Source: Limnephilus marmoratus (taxonomy: Eukaryota; Arthropoda; Insecta; Trichoptera; Limnephilidae). Taken from it: a stretch of 64,000 nt of DNA. Shown in pieces: positions 11,664 through 21,821 of the stretch. Both the position numbers and the translations under genes were made by a program. How positions within the stretch are numbered: position 1 is the stretch's first letter; the number at the start of each line of letters is the position of its first letter. The DNA lies in assembly GCA_917880885.1 (NCBI GenBank), contig OU862917.1, positions 54,358,727 through 54,422,726 on the forward strand, written 5' to 3'. Under the pieces are notes generated by a model. That model ran no database searches. It saw only the letters and a list, made by a program, of their open reading frames with translations, and was not told where the DNA came from.

Positions 11664-12560
11664 TTATTTCTATCACACTATCAAATTGAATAATAATTTT
11701 TTTCAAATACAATTTTTACTGAATTCAGGTAAAACCATAGACATCCAAATTGACAGGCTTACCCTAACATGAATTCCGGGTGTCATTTCAACGTGTTAGA
11801 ACCACATGATCATATTTTTGGCACCTGGAGGGTTCGTGAATGCTTTGAATAATTTACGACAAAGTCATATGTTGAACGCCGAAGAGCGCACATTGATATA
11901 ACCAGACTCTGCGCAGAAAAGTTAAGTTTGCAAAATAAGGCAACGGTTTGTGGCGCAGTCCATTAAGGGACTTTTCTGCCTAGGATTGGAATGAATCGGG
12001 TTGCATAGCGACGCTTAAAATTAGTGAGGTGGGTCGTTTAAAACACTAAAAAAGTGTCTAACAAAATAGTGTAACAAAATATGAACATTGAACATGTTAC
12101 GATTATGCGCATTCTGAAAATTGCATGGCTGATGTGTAATGAATAAGTTTAAGAGACTGTTAAATGCTTTGGTGAGCGGATGAACGAAGAACAGAGTCGG
12201 AGAATACAAAAGTGAATGGTAGAAGAAGTCAGGGATGTCCGAGGAAGACATGGCACAATTGAATCAAATACTTGCATCAGAAGACACACAACAGAGCTCT
12301 CAGCGGTAGGACCATAACAATGTAAAATGTAATCCATTGAACTCAATTTGGTAAATTATTTAACAAAACATGTCAGGAGTCAGATAGTAGAAGAATATGA
12401 ATGTGAATGAAGCAAGGAGTGTGGGCGCAGACAGAGTCACTTAGATGTGCATGTAAAGACTGTTTCTCATGTACCTGGAACACAACCCTTTTTCATTGGG
12501 TTCATGAAAAAACCACTTTGCAGAAAGATTTTTTTTACATCAGATCAGATGGGGATAGTT
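11664..12560. other. No gene recognised
   Basis: Short shadow frames only. Likely the degraded 3' side of the minus-strand LINE that begins at 12564 and other old repeats. Confidence 0.3.
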
Positions 12561-12563
12561 TCA

Positions 12564-14222
12564 TTATGTTGTGACGTATGTCAAAATAGAGTTACTGAAC
12601 TCTCTATAGGTAACATTAAAGATGTCGAAGCTCAATGCAGAATCGTTAAGCAGTTGAATTGCTCTGTATGGCGCATTCTGAAAGGAAGAAGTTCTCGCTT
12701 TCGAAGCATAAAAAAGTGCGTCGGATCTCCCATGAGTATATGCGTTAGGGACATATAGGTTAATCTCCTTCAACATAGGTGGATTCAGTACAGTACCGGA
12801 GATAAGCTTAAAAAAATGTTTTCCCAAAAATATTTTTCGGCAGGCTTCTAAGGTATTAAGATCGAGCATTCCTGTTAAGAACAATGATGGATTCAGGAAT
12901 GGGTAGTATGTATATTCCCTCATATACACGTAACGCATAAACCTTTTTTGTACTATTTCTATTTCTAGGATATGGTTTTGTTCAGAGGGGGCCCAAATAA
13001 TGGAGCTGTATTCCAAGATGCTATGGACAAAAACTTCAATTGTTCTTCGTATTGCAATTCCATTAGTAAATGATCTCGCATTACGAAGAACAAATCCAAG
13101 CATTTTGTTGGCGTGGGAGACAATGTCAGATTTGTGGGATTTGAAAGAGAGATTTGCTTCAAAAATCACACAAAGGTCTCGAATCACGTTTTTGCGTGTT
13201 GGTATAATTTTATTAATGTGGTATGGGAATAGAATTGTGTCTTTGGATCCAGCGCCGGATCTGCCATACGTTCAAAAACGTGCAAAAAACCTGGCGCCAA
13301 CTCCGAAGGGGCGCCGTGAGAAAATGAATATTGTATTAAAATTTAGTTTTAATATTCCCTGAATCGTTTAAAAATTAGTCTAAAAAAATTGGGGTGAACG
13401 AATTTTTAATCAAAATAAAATGTAGGGGGGGGGGGGCGCCATCGGTACCTACTGCACAGGGCGCCAGATTTCGTAGATCCGGCCCTGTTTGGATCTTGTA
13501 AATGTAACGACACTGCATTTCTGGATGCTGAAGCATTTAACGAGAGAATCAAGACCATTCTGCAGAAGAATGGAAGCTACATGACTTTTAACAACTCTGA
13601 AAAGTTTGATATCGTCAGCGAAGAGGAGATATTTTGAGAGGTTAATGGTCTTGCCTATATCATTAATGAATAAAATAAAGAACAGGGGCCCTAGATTCGA
13701 TCTCTGGGGAATCCCGGAATTAGTTTTGTATTCGCGAGAAAGCCGGTGTCCGTAACTGACATACTGACGATGATTGTGTAAGTAGCTAACTACGAAAGCG
13801 AGAAATTCCTGAGAGAATGTCACTCAATTTTTTTAACAAAATATCATGGTCGACTTTGTCAAATGCTTTTCGAAGTCTGTATAAATCACATAGACATGTA
13901 CAAAATTTTCAAACGGTTTATTAATATAGGTGGTGAGATTCGTTAGGTTTGTTGAGGGTGATAGAGTAGGACGAAATCCATGCTGGTTTTCGATAAGTGT
14001 ATGTTTTGTTTGATTATATATTTGTGAGTAAATTATGGTTTCTATAAGTTTTGCGGGTGCTGATAAGACAGCTACAGGTCTGTAATTATCGATTGCCGAC
14101 TTTTTGCCTTTTTTGTGTACAGGTGTGACTTTCGTTAGTTTCCACATTTCAGGAAAGATATTATTACGAAGTGAAAGGTTAAAAATGTGCTTTAGAGGTT
14201 GAATTAAATAATTTGAGTATCT
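12564..14222 (-). pseudogene. Non-LTR retrotransposon reverse transcriptase, broken
   Basis: Three frame pieces on the minus strand form one reverse transcriptase. The first (about 14222-13833) has NLSLRNNIFPEMWKLTKVTP and HKKGKKSAIDNYRPVAVLSA, the usual RT entry motif, and the fingers region with NQHGFRP. The second (13823-13449) has SGIPQRSNLGPLFFILFINDI-type palm residues and the catalytic FADD box. The third (13187-12564) carries the C-terminal region (KRFMRYVY, then FFKLISGTVLNPP). Class resembles Jockey/CR1-like LINEs. The upstream endonuclease is missing, at least two frameshifts occur, and a hAT MITE interrupts it at 13250-13487. Confidence 0.85.
13250..13487. mobile_element. hAT MITE inside the LINE, 8-bp TSD
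   Basis: Inverted ends CAGCGCCGGATCT and CAGGGCCGGATCT are flanked by TTTGGATC (13242-13249 and 13488-13495). The LINE sequence resumes directly after the second duplication, which proves the insertion. A G-homopolymer and GGCGCC blocks lie inside. Confidence 0.9.
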
Positions 14223-14429
14223 TTTGAGTATAATTTTTTTTATTTTTTTTTTTTTTATTTATTTAGGAGAAAATACAGATACAGATATTAATTGGCAAGA
14301 ATATACAAAACATCAACTAGAGAATTCACCTGCATCCAAACTATTTTTGTTGGTAATTAAAATTGGTGGTATTAAATCTGAGCCGACAGAGAATTTTGGT
14401 TTTAACGTGTGATATATGTATATAGTGGG

Positions 14430-14560
14430 CAGAAATCTGGGGGTCAATGTATTTGGGAGTAATGGACGTATGAATTCATCTCTCCCACTGGCAATGGGTC
14501 GAGAGAGTCCGAATGGAGAGATCTAAATTAGGTCTCCCTCAACCAAACTCTTCTGATCCA
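14430..14560 (-). mobile_element. Stem-tail LINE fragment
   Basis: Matches the middle of the family: GGGGGTCAATGT, GGACGTATGAATTC, CCTCCCACTG-like, GATGGGTCGAGAGAGTC and CTCCCTCAACC. Both ends are lost. Confidence 0.65.
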
Positions 14561-14870
14561 ACTTAAAAATAATATATAGTATATTTGTGGCGTATATTAT
14601 AACATTCTATATGTATCTATCCTATTTATATAGTTTTATTTTATTCTCATATGTTATTATTGAGTTTCTTTTTTCTTTAGTTTTTATTTTATATGTATCT
14701 TAAATTAAAAAAAAATAAATAAATAAATCATATCAAACTGTAAAATGAGGTCCTAACCACGGGTAAAGCACCCAGTGAGGCCCACATTAGTCAAATATGT
14801 AACACACATGTATAAATCAGGTGAATCAAATAAAAAAAAAAAAAATAAAAAAAATTCCAGAGAGGAAGAT
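14561..14870. other. A/T tracts, no gene
   Basis: Poly-A/T-rich spacer with (AAAT) runs; nothing codes here. Confidence 0.4.
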
Positions 14871-15112
14871 GCTCTCGGTATCGCCTTGGTGTAAGCCCAC
14901 CATTCAGAATTTAAATGCTGCTTGAAATGGCTTTAGCCATGTTTGGTGACCAGATCTGAATAGCCAGGTACTTCCCCACCTTCCTCTTCCCGATCTCCTT
15001 CCCCTACCCACTGCCTCACAACATACCCAAATTGGGGATGCCGTAGTCTCACTGGCACCAGACGGGAGCAGCTGGAACTCTTGCGAGGTATTCACATAAA
15101 AAAATTAAAAAA
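14871..15112 (+). mobile_element. SINE-2 family copy
   Basis: A repeat with TTCCAGAGAGGAAGATGCTC, then TTGAAATGGCTTTAGCC, GTTTGGTGACCAGATCTGA, a C/T-rich middle, GGGGATGCCGTAGTCTCACT, and the tail ending CTCTTGCGAGGTATTCAC plus A-run. Copies recur at 26995, 49988, 50222, 54196, 55500 and 58563. The 54196 copy has a tRNA-like head, so the family is a tRNA-derived SINE. Confidence 0.75.
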
Positions 15113-15640
15113 TGTACCTATATAAATGTTTGGACAGCATGCCTGTCTTATCTACTGTAAATAATAAAAAAATAAAATAAAAAATACCATATTCAAATTG
15201 AAACACAAAAAATAAAAGTTACCCTATAAGTCCGTAAAAGAACTCTATAAGAAATTTTTGAGAACTCTTAATGTTTTCAATATTACAAAACACTAATAAA
15301 AAATGAGTACCAACATACCTACACTACTTGGCAGTACTTGGATAAAAACCTTAAACCTACTGAACATTCCAAAATTAAATACAAGTTTTGGCCAGAAAAA
15401 ACTGTAAATTCCATGCAATAAAATAAAAGTACGATGCCCTTCTGAATGAAATTAAAAATACCATGGAGAAAATTATGAAATTATAAACAACGTCAAAATA
15501 TGGCTAAATAAACATGAAGATGAGGAAATCATAAAAAATATGAACTAACACCAACACAACAATCTGCAGTCAACAAACACGAAGATGAGGTATACAAGTA
15601 AGAAGGTGAGCAAATCATAAAAAAATAATTTTTATGCTTG
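15113..15640. other. AT-rich, no gene
   Basis: No supported feature; short frames without domain signal. Confidence 0.4.
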
Positions 15641-15817
15641 TCATTTTTGGGAATGCTGTGTGGGGAGTCTTTTAGGGAAATGAAGCAAAGGAAGTTCTGG
15701 GAAGGAAAAAGGTATGAGGCGTGGGTAGGAATCTGGGAGTCGATGTGTCCAGGAATGACGGACCCATAACTCGATCCCTCCCACTGTTGTGCAAGACGAT
15801 GGGTCGAGAGGTGTAAG
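15641..15817 (-). mobile_element. Stem-tail LINE type-B fragment
   Basis: Contains GGGAATGCTGTGTGGGGAG, AAGTTCTGGGAAGGAAAAAGG and GATGGGTCGAGAGG. A type-A copy abuts it on the right, its A-tail (T-run on this strand) at about 15819-15829. Confidence 0.7.
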
Positions 15818-15818
15818 T

Positions 15819-16715
15819 TTTTTTTTTTTAAATTAACTCCACACAGGAGGCCCTGAGGAAAATAATTTCCCTCAGGGCCTATGTCATCTGGGATGCCGTG
15901 TGGAGGGTCTTTTTGAGGAGAGGAAGGAATGAAAATTGGTCTTGAAGAGACCCATGTTGAAGGAAGGAGGAAACACAGAGGCCGGCAAGTCATTCCACAG
16001 CCGAGCTGTTGAACACAAGAACGAGTCGAAGAAACGCCAAAACGCCTTTTGTCTCTTCCAATCGGGCCCGCCACGCAGCAGATGGGCAGACGCATTCGCC
16101 GCCAAGACCTGGGCAAACCTCACCCCATAAATCCGGGCACCCCTGCTAAGTCACCAAACATTTCGAACCACTTGGGGTTGGAGGCGTCTACTAATATCTA
16201 CAGGAATTCCAAAAACTGAAAAAATCGAACTAATATCTATGAGAATCAAAGTGTTGACGAATATCTACAGCTCAAACTGTTGATTAATATCTATGAGAAC
16301 CAAAGTGTTGACGAATATCTACAGCACTGGCAGAGGTTGGATTTGCAATTATGTATATCATATTGATGGCATATTGGAATAACGTAATATTGAGTATGCA
16401 GTTAAAAAAACTTAATTTATGTAAGTATGTATGTAAAAATCCCTAATATCGGACTATTGGGCAAATTTAGCTGATTAGTCCAACCTACGCTCTGTAGATA
16501 TTAGTTCAACCTACGCTCTGTAGATATTAATCAACACTCTGAAGTTCGTAGATATTAGTTAAACATATGCGCTGTAGATATTCGTCAGACATACAGGCTG
16601 TAGATATTCGTATCTGGAGTCCTTAGGGTTTCGCACCTATGGCAGAGGTGTTGGTTATCCAATAAATGGTTCCCGGAGCGGCGGTACCTATACACGCCTC
16701 CCAATTAATAGTCGT
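15819..16715 (-). mobile_element. Stem-tail LINE type-A copy with coding C-terminus
   Basis: The minus strand (16123-15884) encodes the end of a LINE ORF2: ANASAHLLRGGPDWKRQKAF, then the typical CSTARLWNDLPASVFPPSFN ending and FHSFLSSKRPSTRHPR. The TGA/TAG region is followed by the 3' hairpin (15849-15879: GGCCCTGAGG, 11-nt loop, CCTCAGGGCC) and the A-tail. The 5' side continues at 16622-16715 after interruption by the T element (16180-16621). Type B copies share both ends but have a different middle. Confidence 0.82.
16180..16621 (+). mobile_element. T element (TAGATATT-block element), copy 1
   Basis: A 442-bp insertion in the LINE copy. The left third carries five TAATATCTACAG/GAATATCTATGAG-type blocks in one orientation, the right third carries five TAGATATT(A/C)GT blocks in the opposite orientation, and about 180 bp of unique sequence lies between. 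Ends are GGAGGCGTCTACTAATAT and CGTATCTGGAGTC. Flanks CTTGGGGTT (16171-16179) and CTTAGGGTT (16622-16630) look like a 9-bp (or 8-bp) target duplication. No coding frame. Confidence 0.85.
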
Positions 16716-16772
16716 AAAATAAATAAAAAAACATTAGTTCAAGTAAAGTTCTGTTATTATTCCAGTAAAGGC

Positions 16773-16863
16773 CAGTTGTTTCACAGAACTTGAATAGAAC
16801 TTTCACAGAACTTGAATATTATCTTTTAAATTTGACGATTGGTTAAGTTCTGTGAAACAACTA
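16773..16863. repeat. 91-bp inverted repeat (small MITE-like hairpin)
   Basis: AGTTGTTTCACAGAACTT at the left pairs with AAGTTCTGTGAAACAACT at the right. A third copy of TTTCACAGAACTTGAA lies inside. No clear duplication. Confidence 0.6.
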
Positions 16864-16967
16864 CCCCGAAGATATCTAATATAATATTTCGATTATAAAC
16901 ACGACATGTATCGAAAACATTAAACTTTTAAAAATTGAATCCAAGTTCTCTTCAAGAGTCAATTATA

Positions 16968-18194
16968 AGTTTGGCAAGAAAGTGTAGAAATTAAATAAAT
17001 TGGAACTAAAAGTTTTCATTACTATGGCAGCACCGAATTATATGACGTTTCCTATGGCTGTCATGTTATCGCATGTTACGGTTGATTTATTGTCTTAAAT
17101 CTGAGTAGAAGATGGCTGATTTGATAATATTTTTATTCATTGTTTGCATGAATTTAATTAAAATGAATAAACCATTACATAGTGAAGCAAGAGGGGTTAT
17201 ATTTTGCGTTTTTCAACGCTGCCTAGCCGAGTGTCACGCGAAGAAGATTCTGTCTGATTTAGAAGATGTTTACAAACGAACTGCAGAAATGACTGGTACG
17301 TAGTATAGTTTGTTTAATAAATTTCATTAGTATTACAAGATTTATACCAATTGTCGAGCGATAATAACCATTACAATCTGATTTGATATTATGTTAAAAA
17401 ATTCGAATTTAACATTTTGATTTGACAGTTAATATGCGGCCATAGGAAAAAGGGAATAACTCAATAAAAAAAAATAATATGCAACTTCTTTAAACTCGTA
17501 GAAAAGTTACTTTCTTCTCGTTTTCTCTTTTTTTCTTTCTAAGTGAATATTATCCAGTGTGTGTTTTTTAAAACTACCTTCTATAATAATAATTTTAATG
17601 ATGTTTTTCACACACAGGTAAATCTGAAACAACGGTAAGACGAATCGTCAAGGAAGGGGAAAAGGCAGATGGAAAATTTGAAACACCGAGAAAACGGAAA
17701 ATGGGCATAATAATAATAATATGTAATAGCATAAGTGCTGATTATTGGAAAAATTGTTGCAAACACGTGATGAAAATTGAGGCAGAATGTTATCCACGAG
17801 GCAGTACTATATAATATATGATGATATCGATGAACTGTGTTTAGATGAAGATGAAGATACGGAAGAAGAAGAATCACACGAGGACAAAGACAATAATTAC
17901 ATGTCGGGTGTTGAATTAACAGACTTAAATTTTTAAGTACCTACGTTTTTATATCGAAATAAACGCCCACTTAAAACTTGTTTGGTTTTAATTTGCTTCT
18001 ATTAAATTGCAGTTTTTTGTGCAATTTTTTTGAAAATACAAATATGCTATGAAATATGCATTTTGCCAGAAGTGTTTTTTTAAAACATACATTCTTTGTC
18101 TTATGAGAGTTATGAGCCATCTTGGTGTTGCCATTTAAAACTAGAAAACGATCGCAGCGCCATCATTTATTTTCTACACTTAATTGCCAAACTG
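16968..18194 (+). mobile_element. Tc1/mariner-like element with shrunken transposase gene
   Basis: Ends read AGTTTGGCAAGAAAGTGTAG at the left and CAGTTTGGCAATTAAGTG at the right (inward), flanked by TA (16966-16967, 18195-18196). The same ends bound 24412-26004, so this is a family. It carries a two-exon gene remnant (17112-17936). Confidence 0.75.
17112..17936 (+). pseudogene. Transposase remnant: HTH head fused to acidic tail
   Basis: Exon 1 (17112-17295) starts at ATG and encodes SEARGVIFCVFQRCLAE, ending at G|GTACGT. Exon 2 opens after a CACACAG acceptor at 17618 and gives TGKSETTVRRIVKEG, a helix-turn-helix typical of the N-terminus of a DDE_3-type transposase family common in insects. 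Then, after PRKRKMG, it jumps to what resembles the C-terminal segment (YWKNCCKHVMKIEAE), and a 1-nt shift near 17785 leads to an acidic tail (DELCLDEDEDTEEEE) ending at TAA 17934-17936. The catalytic DDE domain is absent. A poly(A) signal is at 17958-17963. Identity of the head is by memory of the family, so moderate confidence. Confidence 0.6.
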
Positions 18195-18529
18195 TACCTA
18201 CAATACAAGCAGGTACTAACTGAAAAAGTTTTCAGTTGAAATTTAAACTTTCCATTTGAACACGTGGTTCGAAAAAAAATTACCTACGAATGTGGTTTTT
18301 TTTTACAGGAGTTTGAACTTGCCATACGCCACAATATTCATAACGTTAGTTTTGAAGTGGTTGCTTGCCTAAATAGTCCCCGCCAGTATGTGGCCTGTTG
18401 CGTCGGTTAGTTAGGTCTCTGCCAATTAGCATGTTACGAAAAGTTTGGCATACGGTTCAGAAGAATCTCGAGATTGTAGTCTGATATTGCAGGGAAAATA
18501 AGTCGCCGGCTAATCATATAGGTAGGTCA

Positions 18530-19400
18530 GGTTGGTGGGTACCTTACCACGATATTATTACTTCCATCGTGAAAATAATATTGTAACGGGTAGCGGCGAA
18601 AGCTCAAGAAGCCGTGCGAGAATCGAATCAGTAACCTCCGTAATTCAAACCATGGGCGTAGCCAGGGGGTGGGGGGGGGGGGGGGTTTGGGGGTTCAAAC
18701 CCCCCCCGAAAAGTTAAAATATCAACATCAATAATATTAAAATAAGGAGAGTTAAGAGAATGTTATTTGTAACACTGACATCTCAAAATGATATTGTGTA
18801 TCTAAAAAGATAAATGGGGACCTCTGAAAGAAATAAAATAATTTAACTTTTAAGATCCGTTTTTTCGGTGAATGCGGTTGATTTTTTTTGGAATTCCGTT
18901 TCTAATTTCCGTTTCTAATCTGCGGTAAGTGTATACGTACTTTGAAATTATTATTTTACTTAGCAACAAGTGTTAAATAAACATGTATCAGGATTAGTGT
19001 TACAGACAGGTGTTAGTGTATTGTGATTAGTGTTACAGTCAGTCAGCATAAATGTGATTATCAGAATAATTTGACTGCTTAAAATGTTTTAAAATGTACT
19101 ACTAACGTTTATTATGTATTTTTTTTTGAAAAGTTTTATTTTCTCTACACATTTATTACTTTAATTTTATAAAAAAAAAAATAAAAAAAATTAAGTAGTT
19201 ACATAGAAAATAAAAATTTTCAAAGCAAATTCAAAGTCCGACAATACCCCCCCCCCCCTCCCCCCGACACGAGTTTTGCACTTTCAGTAGTTTTATTTTC
19301 TTGAACCCTCCCCGAAACTAAAACCTGGCTACGCCCGTGATTCAAACTGAAATGCGTAGACTACTACGCTATTGAGACCTCAACGCCCTCAACACTTCAC
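18530..19400 (-). mobile_element. tRNA-derived SINE head, split by a MITE
   Basis: On the minus strand the joined flanks of the MITE at 18651-19339 read like a tRNA: GTCTCAATAGCGTAGTAG matches a pol III A box, and GATTCGATTCTCGC about 45 bases later is near the B box. The body continues towards 18530. The A and B boxes lie on opposite sides of the inserted MITE. Confidence 0.5.
18651..19339. mobile_element. hAT-like MITE, GGGCGTAGCCAGG ends, 8-bp TSD
   Basis: Ends CATGGGCGTAGCCAGG and CACGGGCGTAGCCAGG (inward from right) are flanked by ATTCAAAC (18643-18650 and 19340-19347). Long G and C homopolymers sit just inside each end. No transposase. Confidence 0.85.
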
Positions 19401-19404
19401 TTTG

Positions 19405-19589
19405 TAACGATAACCAATCCCAACGCCTTCATGTTTAATTTCTGCAATCCACATAGCTTTAAGTTACGCAGCCTTCTGTTTCTCACAAAACGTGAAAAAA
19501 CGTTTTTGTGAGATCATCCTACTAATATTATAAAGGCAAAAGTTGTATTTCCGAGACTGTTTTCCAACATACTTCTTCTTAGGTCGGTT
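19405..19589. other. Spacer with a common lepidopteran repeat start
   Basis: CATCCTACTAATATTATAAA at about 19515 is a motif found at the ends of several moth and butterfly retroelements (from general knowledge). Otherwise nothing. Confidence 0.4.
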
Positions 19590-19835
19590 CCTCATTGCTG
19601 ATGATTGTGACTCCTACTCCAATTACCACGGTGGAAAAGACTCCACCACTCCTCGCGGTTCTGCGTCGCGTGGAGAGCTGCGGACATCGACGTACCGGAC
19701 GCCAGTGATACTTGGTCATTCCAACGCATTGGCGACCTTCCTCTGCTTCTTCTGCCAAAGTCTGGATAACGTGAACTATGAGTTTCTCCAAGTTAGAGTC
19801 GTCATTTTGGAGAGCAACGTGTCCAAATTGTCATA
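19590..19835 (-). pseudogene. LINE C-terminal fragment (RWxDQ type)
   Basis: On the minus strand: GHVAL, then DDSNLEKLIVH, a frame change, then GRRSRGRSPMRWNDQV and NREEWWSLFHRG, ending HNHQQ-stop. This is the cysteine/basic C-terminal tail of a LINE ORF2 in which GHVARM and GRPPMRW are typical. 5'-truncated and frameshifted. Confidence 0.65.
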
Positions 19836-19863
19836 AAATAAATTATAAGCAGGTAGTTGATAG

Positions 19864-20370
19864 GACTCCAGATACTAATATCTACAGCCTGTATGTCGGA
19901 CGAATATCTACAGCTCATATGTTGAATCTACGAACTTCAGAGTGTTGACTAATATCTACAGAGCTAAGGTCGAACGAATATCTATGACGGTCCCAGTGTT
20001 GACTAATATCTACAGAGCGTAGGTTGGACTAATCAGCTAAATGTGTACAATAGTCCGATATTAGGGATTTTTACATACATACTTACATAAATTAAGTTTT
20101 TTAAACTGCATACGCGATATTACGTTATTCTAATATGCTATATATAATTGCAAATCCAACCTCTGCCTGTGCTGTAGATATTCGTCAACACTTTGGTTCT
20201 CATAGATATTAGTCAGCAGTTTGAGCTGTAGATATTCGTCAACACTTTGGTTCTCATAGATATTAGTCAACAGTTTGAGCTGTAGATATTCGTCAACACT
20301 TTGGTTCTCATAGATATTAGTTCGATTTTTTCAGTTTTTGGAATTCCTGTAGATATTAATAGACGCCTCC
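19864..20370 (-). mobile_element. T element, copy 2 (inverted)
   Basis: The reverse complement of the 16180 copy, 507 bp. Flanks are a perfect 8-bp duplication GTTGATAG (19856-19863 and 20371-20378). It has about six TAATATCTACAG-type blocks on one side and seven TAGATATT blocks on the other, so two more blocks than copy 1. The central unique region is conserved (CAATAGTCCGATATTAGG). Ends GACTCCAGATACTAATAT and GGAGGCGTCTATTAATAT share only the subterminal part. Confidence 0.88.
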
Positions 20371-20378
20371 GTTGATAG

Positions 20379-20788
20379 CCTACTACGAATGCCTATTGAT
20401 ATGTACCTATTTTTTTAAATTTTAGCTGACGCCATATTTTACATAACATAGCATATATAATATCGATTATGGACCCAAGTGATCTTACAACAGTAACGTA
20501 AATTATTTTGTCATAAAAAAGAACCTGAACGACATTCCGGTTTGTGGTCCAATTCCATTGAATAAAAAAAAATATGTACATTCGCGTACCCACTCTTCTG
20601 CATCTAATTGAAATTAACTCACGTTCAATATTTAACAGAAAAAACATCTCTATCATAAAGCTCCCCTTTTTAAGTACATTCATATATTCAAAGTGTCACA
20701 ATCAAAACTGGTCCATTTGCACCTAGTGGACTCTTTCCTGACCCAGTTTTAATCTCATCATCTCATCTCTGACTGACCTCAATTACAG
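20379..20788. other. No gene recognised
   Basis: AT-rich; only shadow frames. Confidence 0.35.
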
Positions 20789-21070
20789 GGATCAATTTCT
20801 GGTTCAAATCCAAACACCTTTCAATGGGTCAAGTGGCACGCGCTGGTCAATGAAAGCATTCAAAAAACCTATTTTGAATACGGTATTACTTTAAGTAAGT
20901 TCAGTCACACAGCCCTTGGTCGGTTCAAAGGTCAGATGGAGGAAGCTGTATGGACCGAGAGCATCCCTCATTGCTCCTTTGTGGAGATGACAAAAGAATG
21001 GTCCAGTTTTCGTCTTTGCTTGACACGGCACAGGTCTGAAAATACATCGCCCCTAATTTTTCCCCCATAG
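20789..21070 (+). CDS. Orphan exon-like open frame, 93 codons
   Basis: After a fair acceptor (GACCTCAATTACAG ending at 20788) a frame stays open to TAG at 21068-21070. The product is compositionally protein-like, rich in W, H, F and E: SNPNTFQWVKWHALVNES, then YFEYGITLSKFSHTALGRF, MEEAVWTESIPHCSFVEM and WSSFRLCLTRHRSENTSP. An in-frame TGA lies just upstream of the acceptor, so it can only be an exon or a fragment. No family recognised; a retroelement relic or a lost-gene exon are both possible. Confidence 0.3.
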   Translation, partial: GSISGSNPNTFQWVKWHALVNESIQKTYFEYGITLSKFSHTALGRFKGQMEEAVWTESIPHCSFVEMTKEWSSFRLCLTRHRSENTSPLIFPP

Positions 21071-21269
21071 ACATTTGTAAAAGGTATTGGTCAGTGGCAG
21101 TAGGGTAAGAACCGGTCTTGTATTGTGCAATGTTACATTTTACTTTATTTTATGAGTCGGCATATAAGTTGCTCGTTATGCTCGCCAAGTACGTGAATCA
21201 TTGCTTAGCTTATTCGGCACTAAGCTTGGAACTAATTACTTTTGAAGAGAAAACTTCTTTAGCACCGTT

Positions 21270-21485
21270 GTGTTTTGAAACTCGATGAAACGAAAAATTG
21301 CGACACTGAAAAGAGACATACACATACATCTGCAGGATTTAGCCTGCCAGAGAATGAGATAGTATAATCGATTTCCTCTCTGTGCGGTGCTTTGTAGCCT
21401 CCCCACTCTTGTCTACTTTAGTTTTCTGAAGGTTTCACTTCTACCTTCTACCGCGTGTGAATTGCACACTCTGATTTTTGTAGAC
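21270..21485 (-). mobile_element. Family D repeat (AGTGAAACCTTCAGAAAAC)
   Basis: Reads GATGAAACGAAAAATTGCGA, GAGACATACACATACATCT, TTTAGCCTGCCAGAGAATG, CTTTGTAGCCTCCCCACTC and, at the end, GCGTGTGAATTGCACACTCT. Related copies: 41405-41665, 57890-58080, 58740-58960, 60620-60730. The GTGTGAATTGCACAC terminus is palindromic. No coding frame. Confidence 0.7.
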
Positions 21486-21821
21486 GTTTCGGCGCTTATG
21501 GCAGATGTCAAATTTGATATTTATAATTATTTAATAAATCAGAACCCACAACTGGCTAGATAAAAATAATATTTTTATTATTATTTTTAAGGAATTTAAC
21601 TATTATTCTTAATCAAGAATGAACATCTAACTTAAATAGCTGTAGTTTGTTGTAGTTATTTTTAATTTTTCGAGTCCCTTGAGATCTGAGATCGCACCAA
21701 CTCTATGCTTGTCTGTGTGATGGTGATGTCACCAGTCTCAAAAGCCTACGTTTTATTGCAATGGGAACTGTGTTTTGTATGGCGGCGCGCGTCGACAGTC
21801 GAGACGATTTTTTATTCTTAA

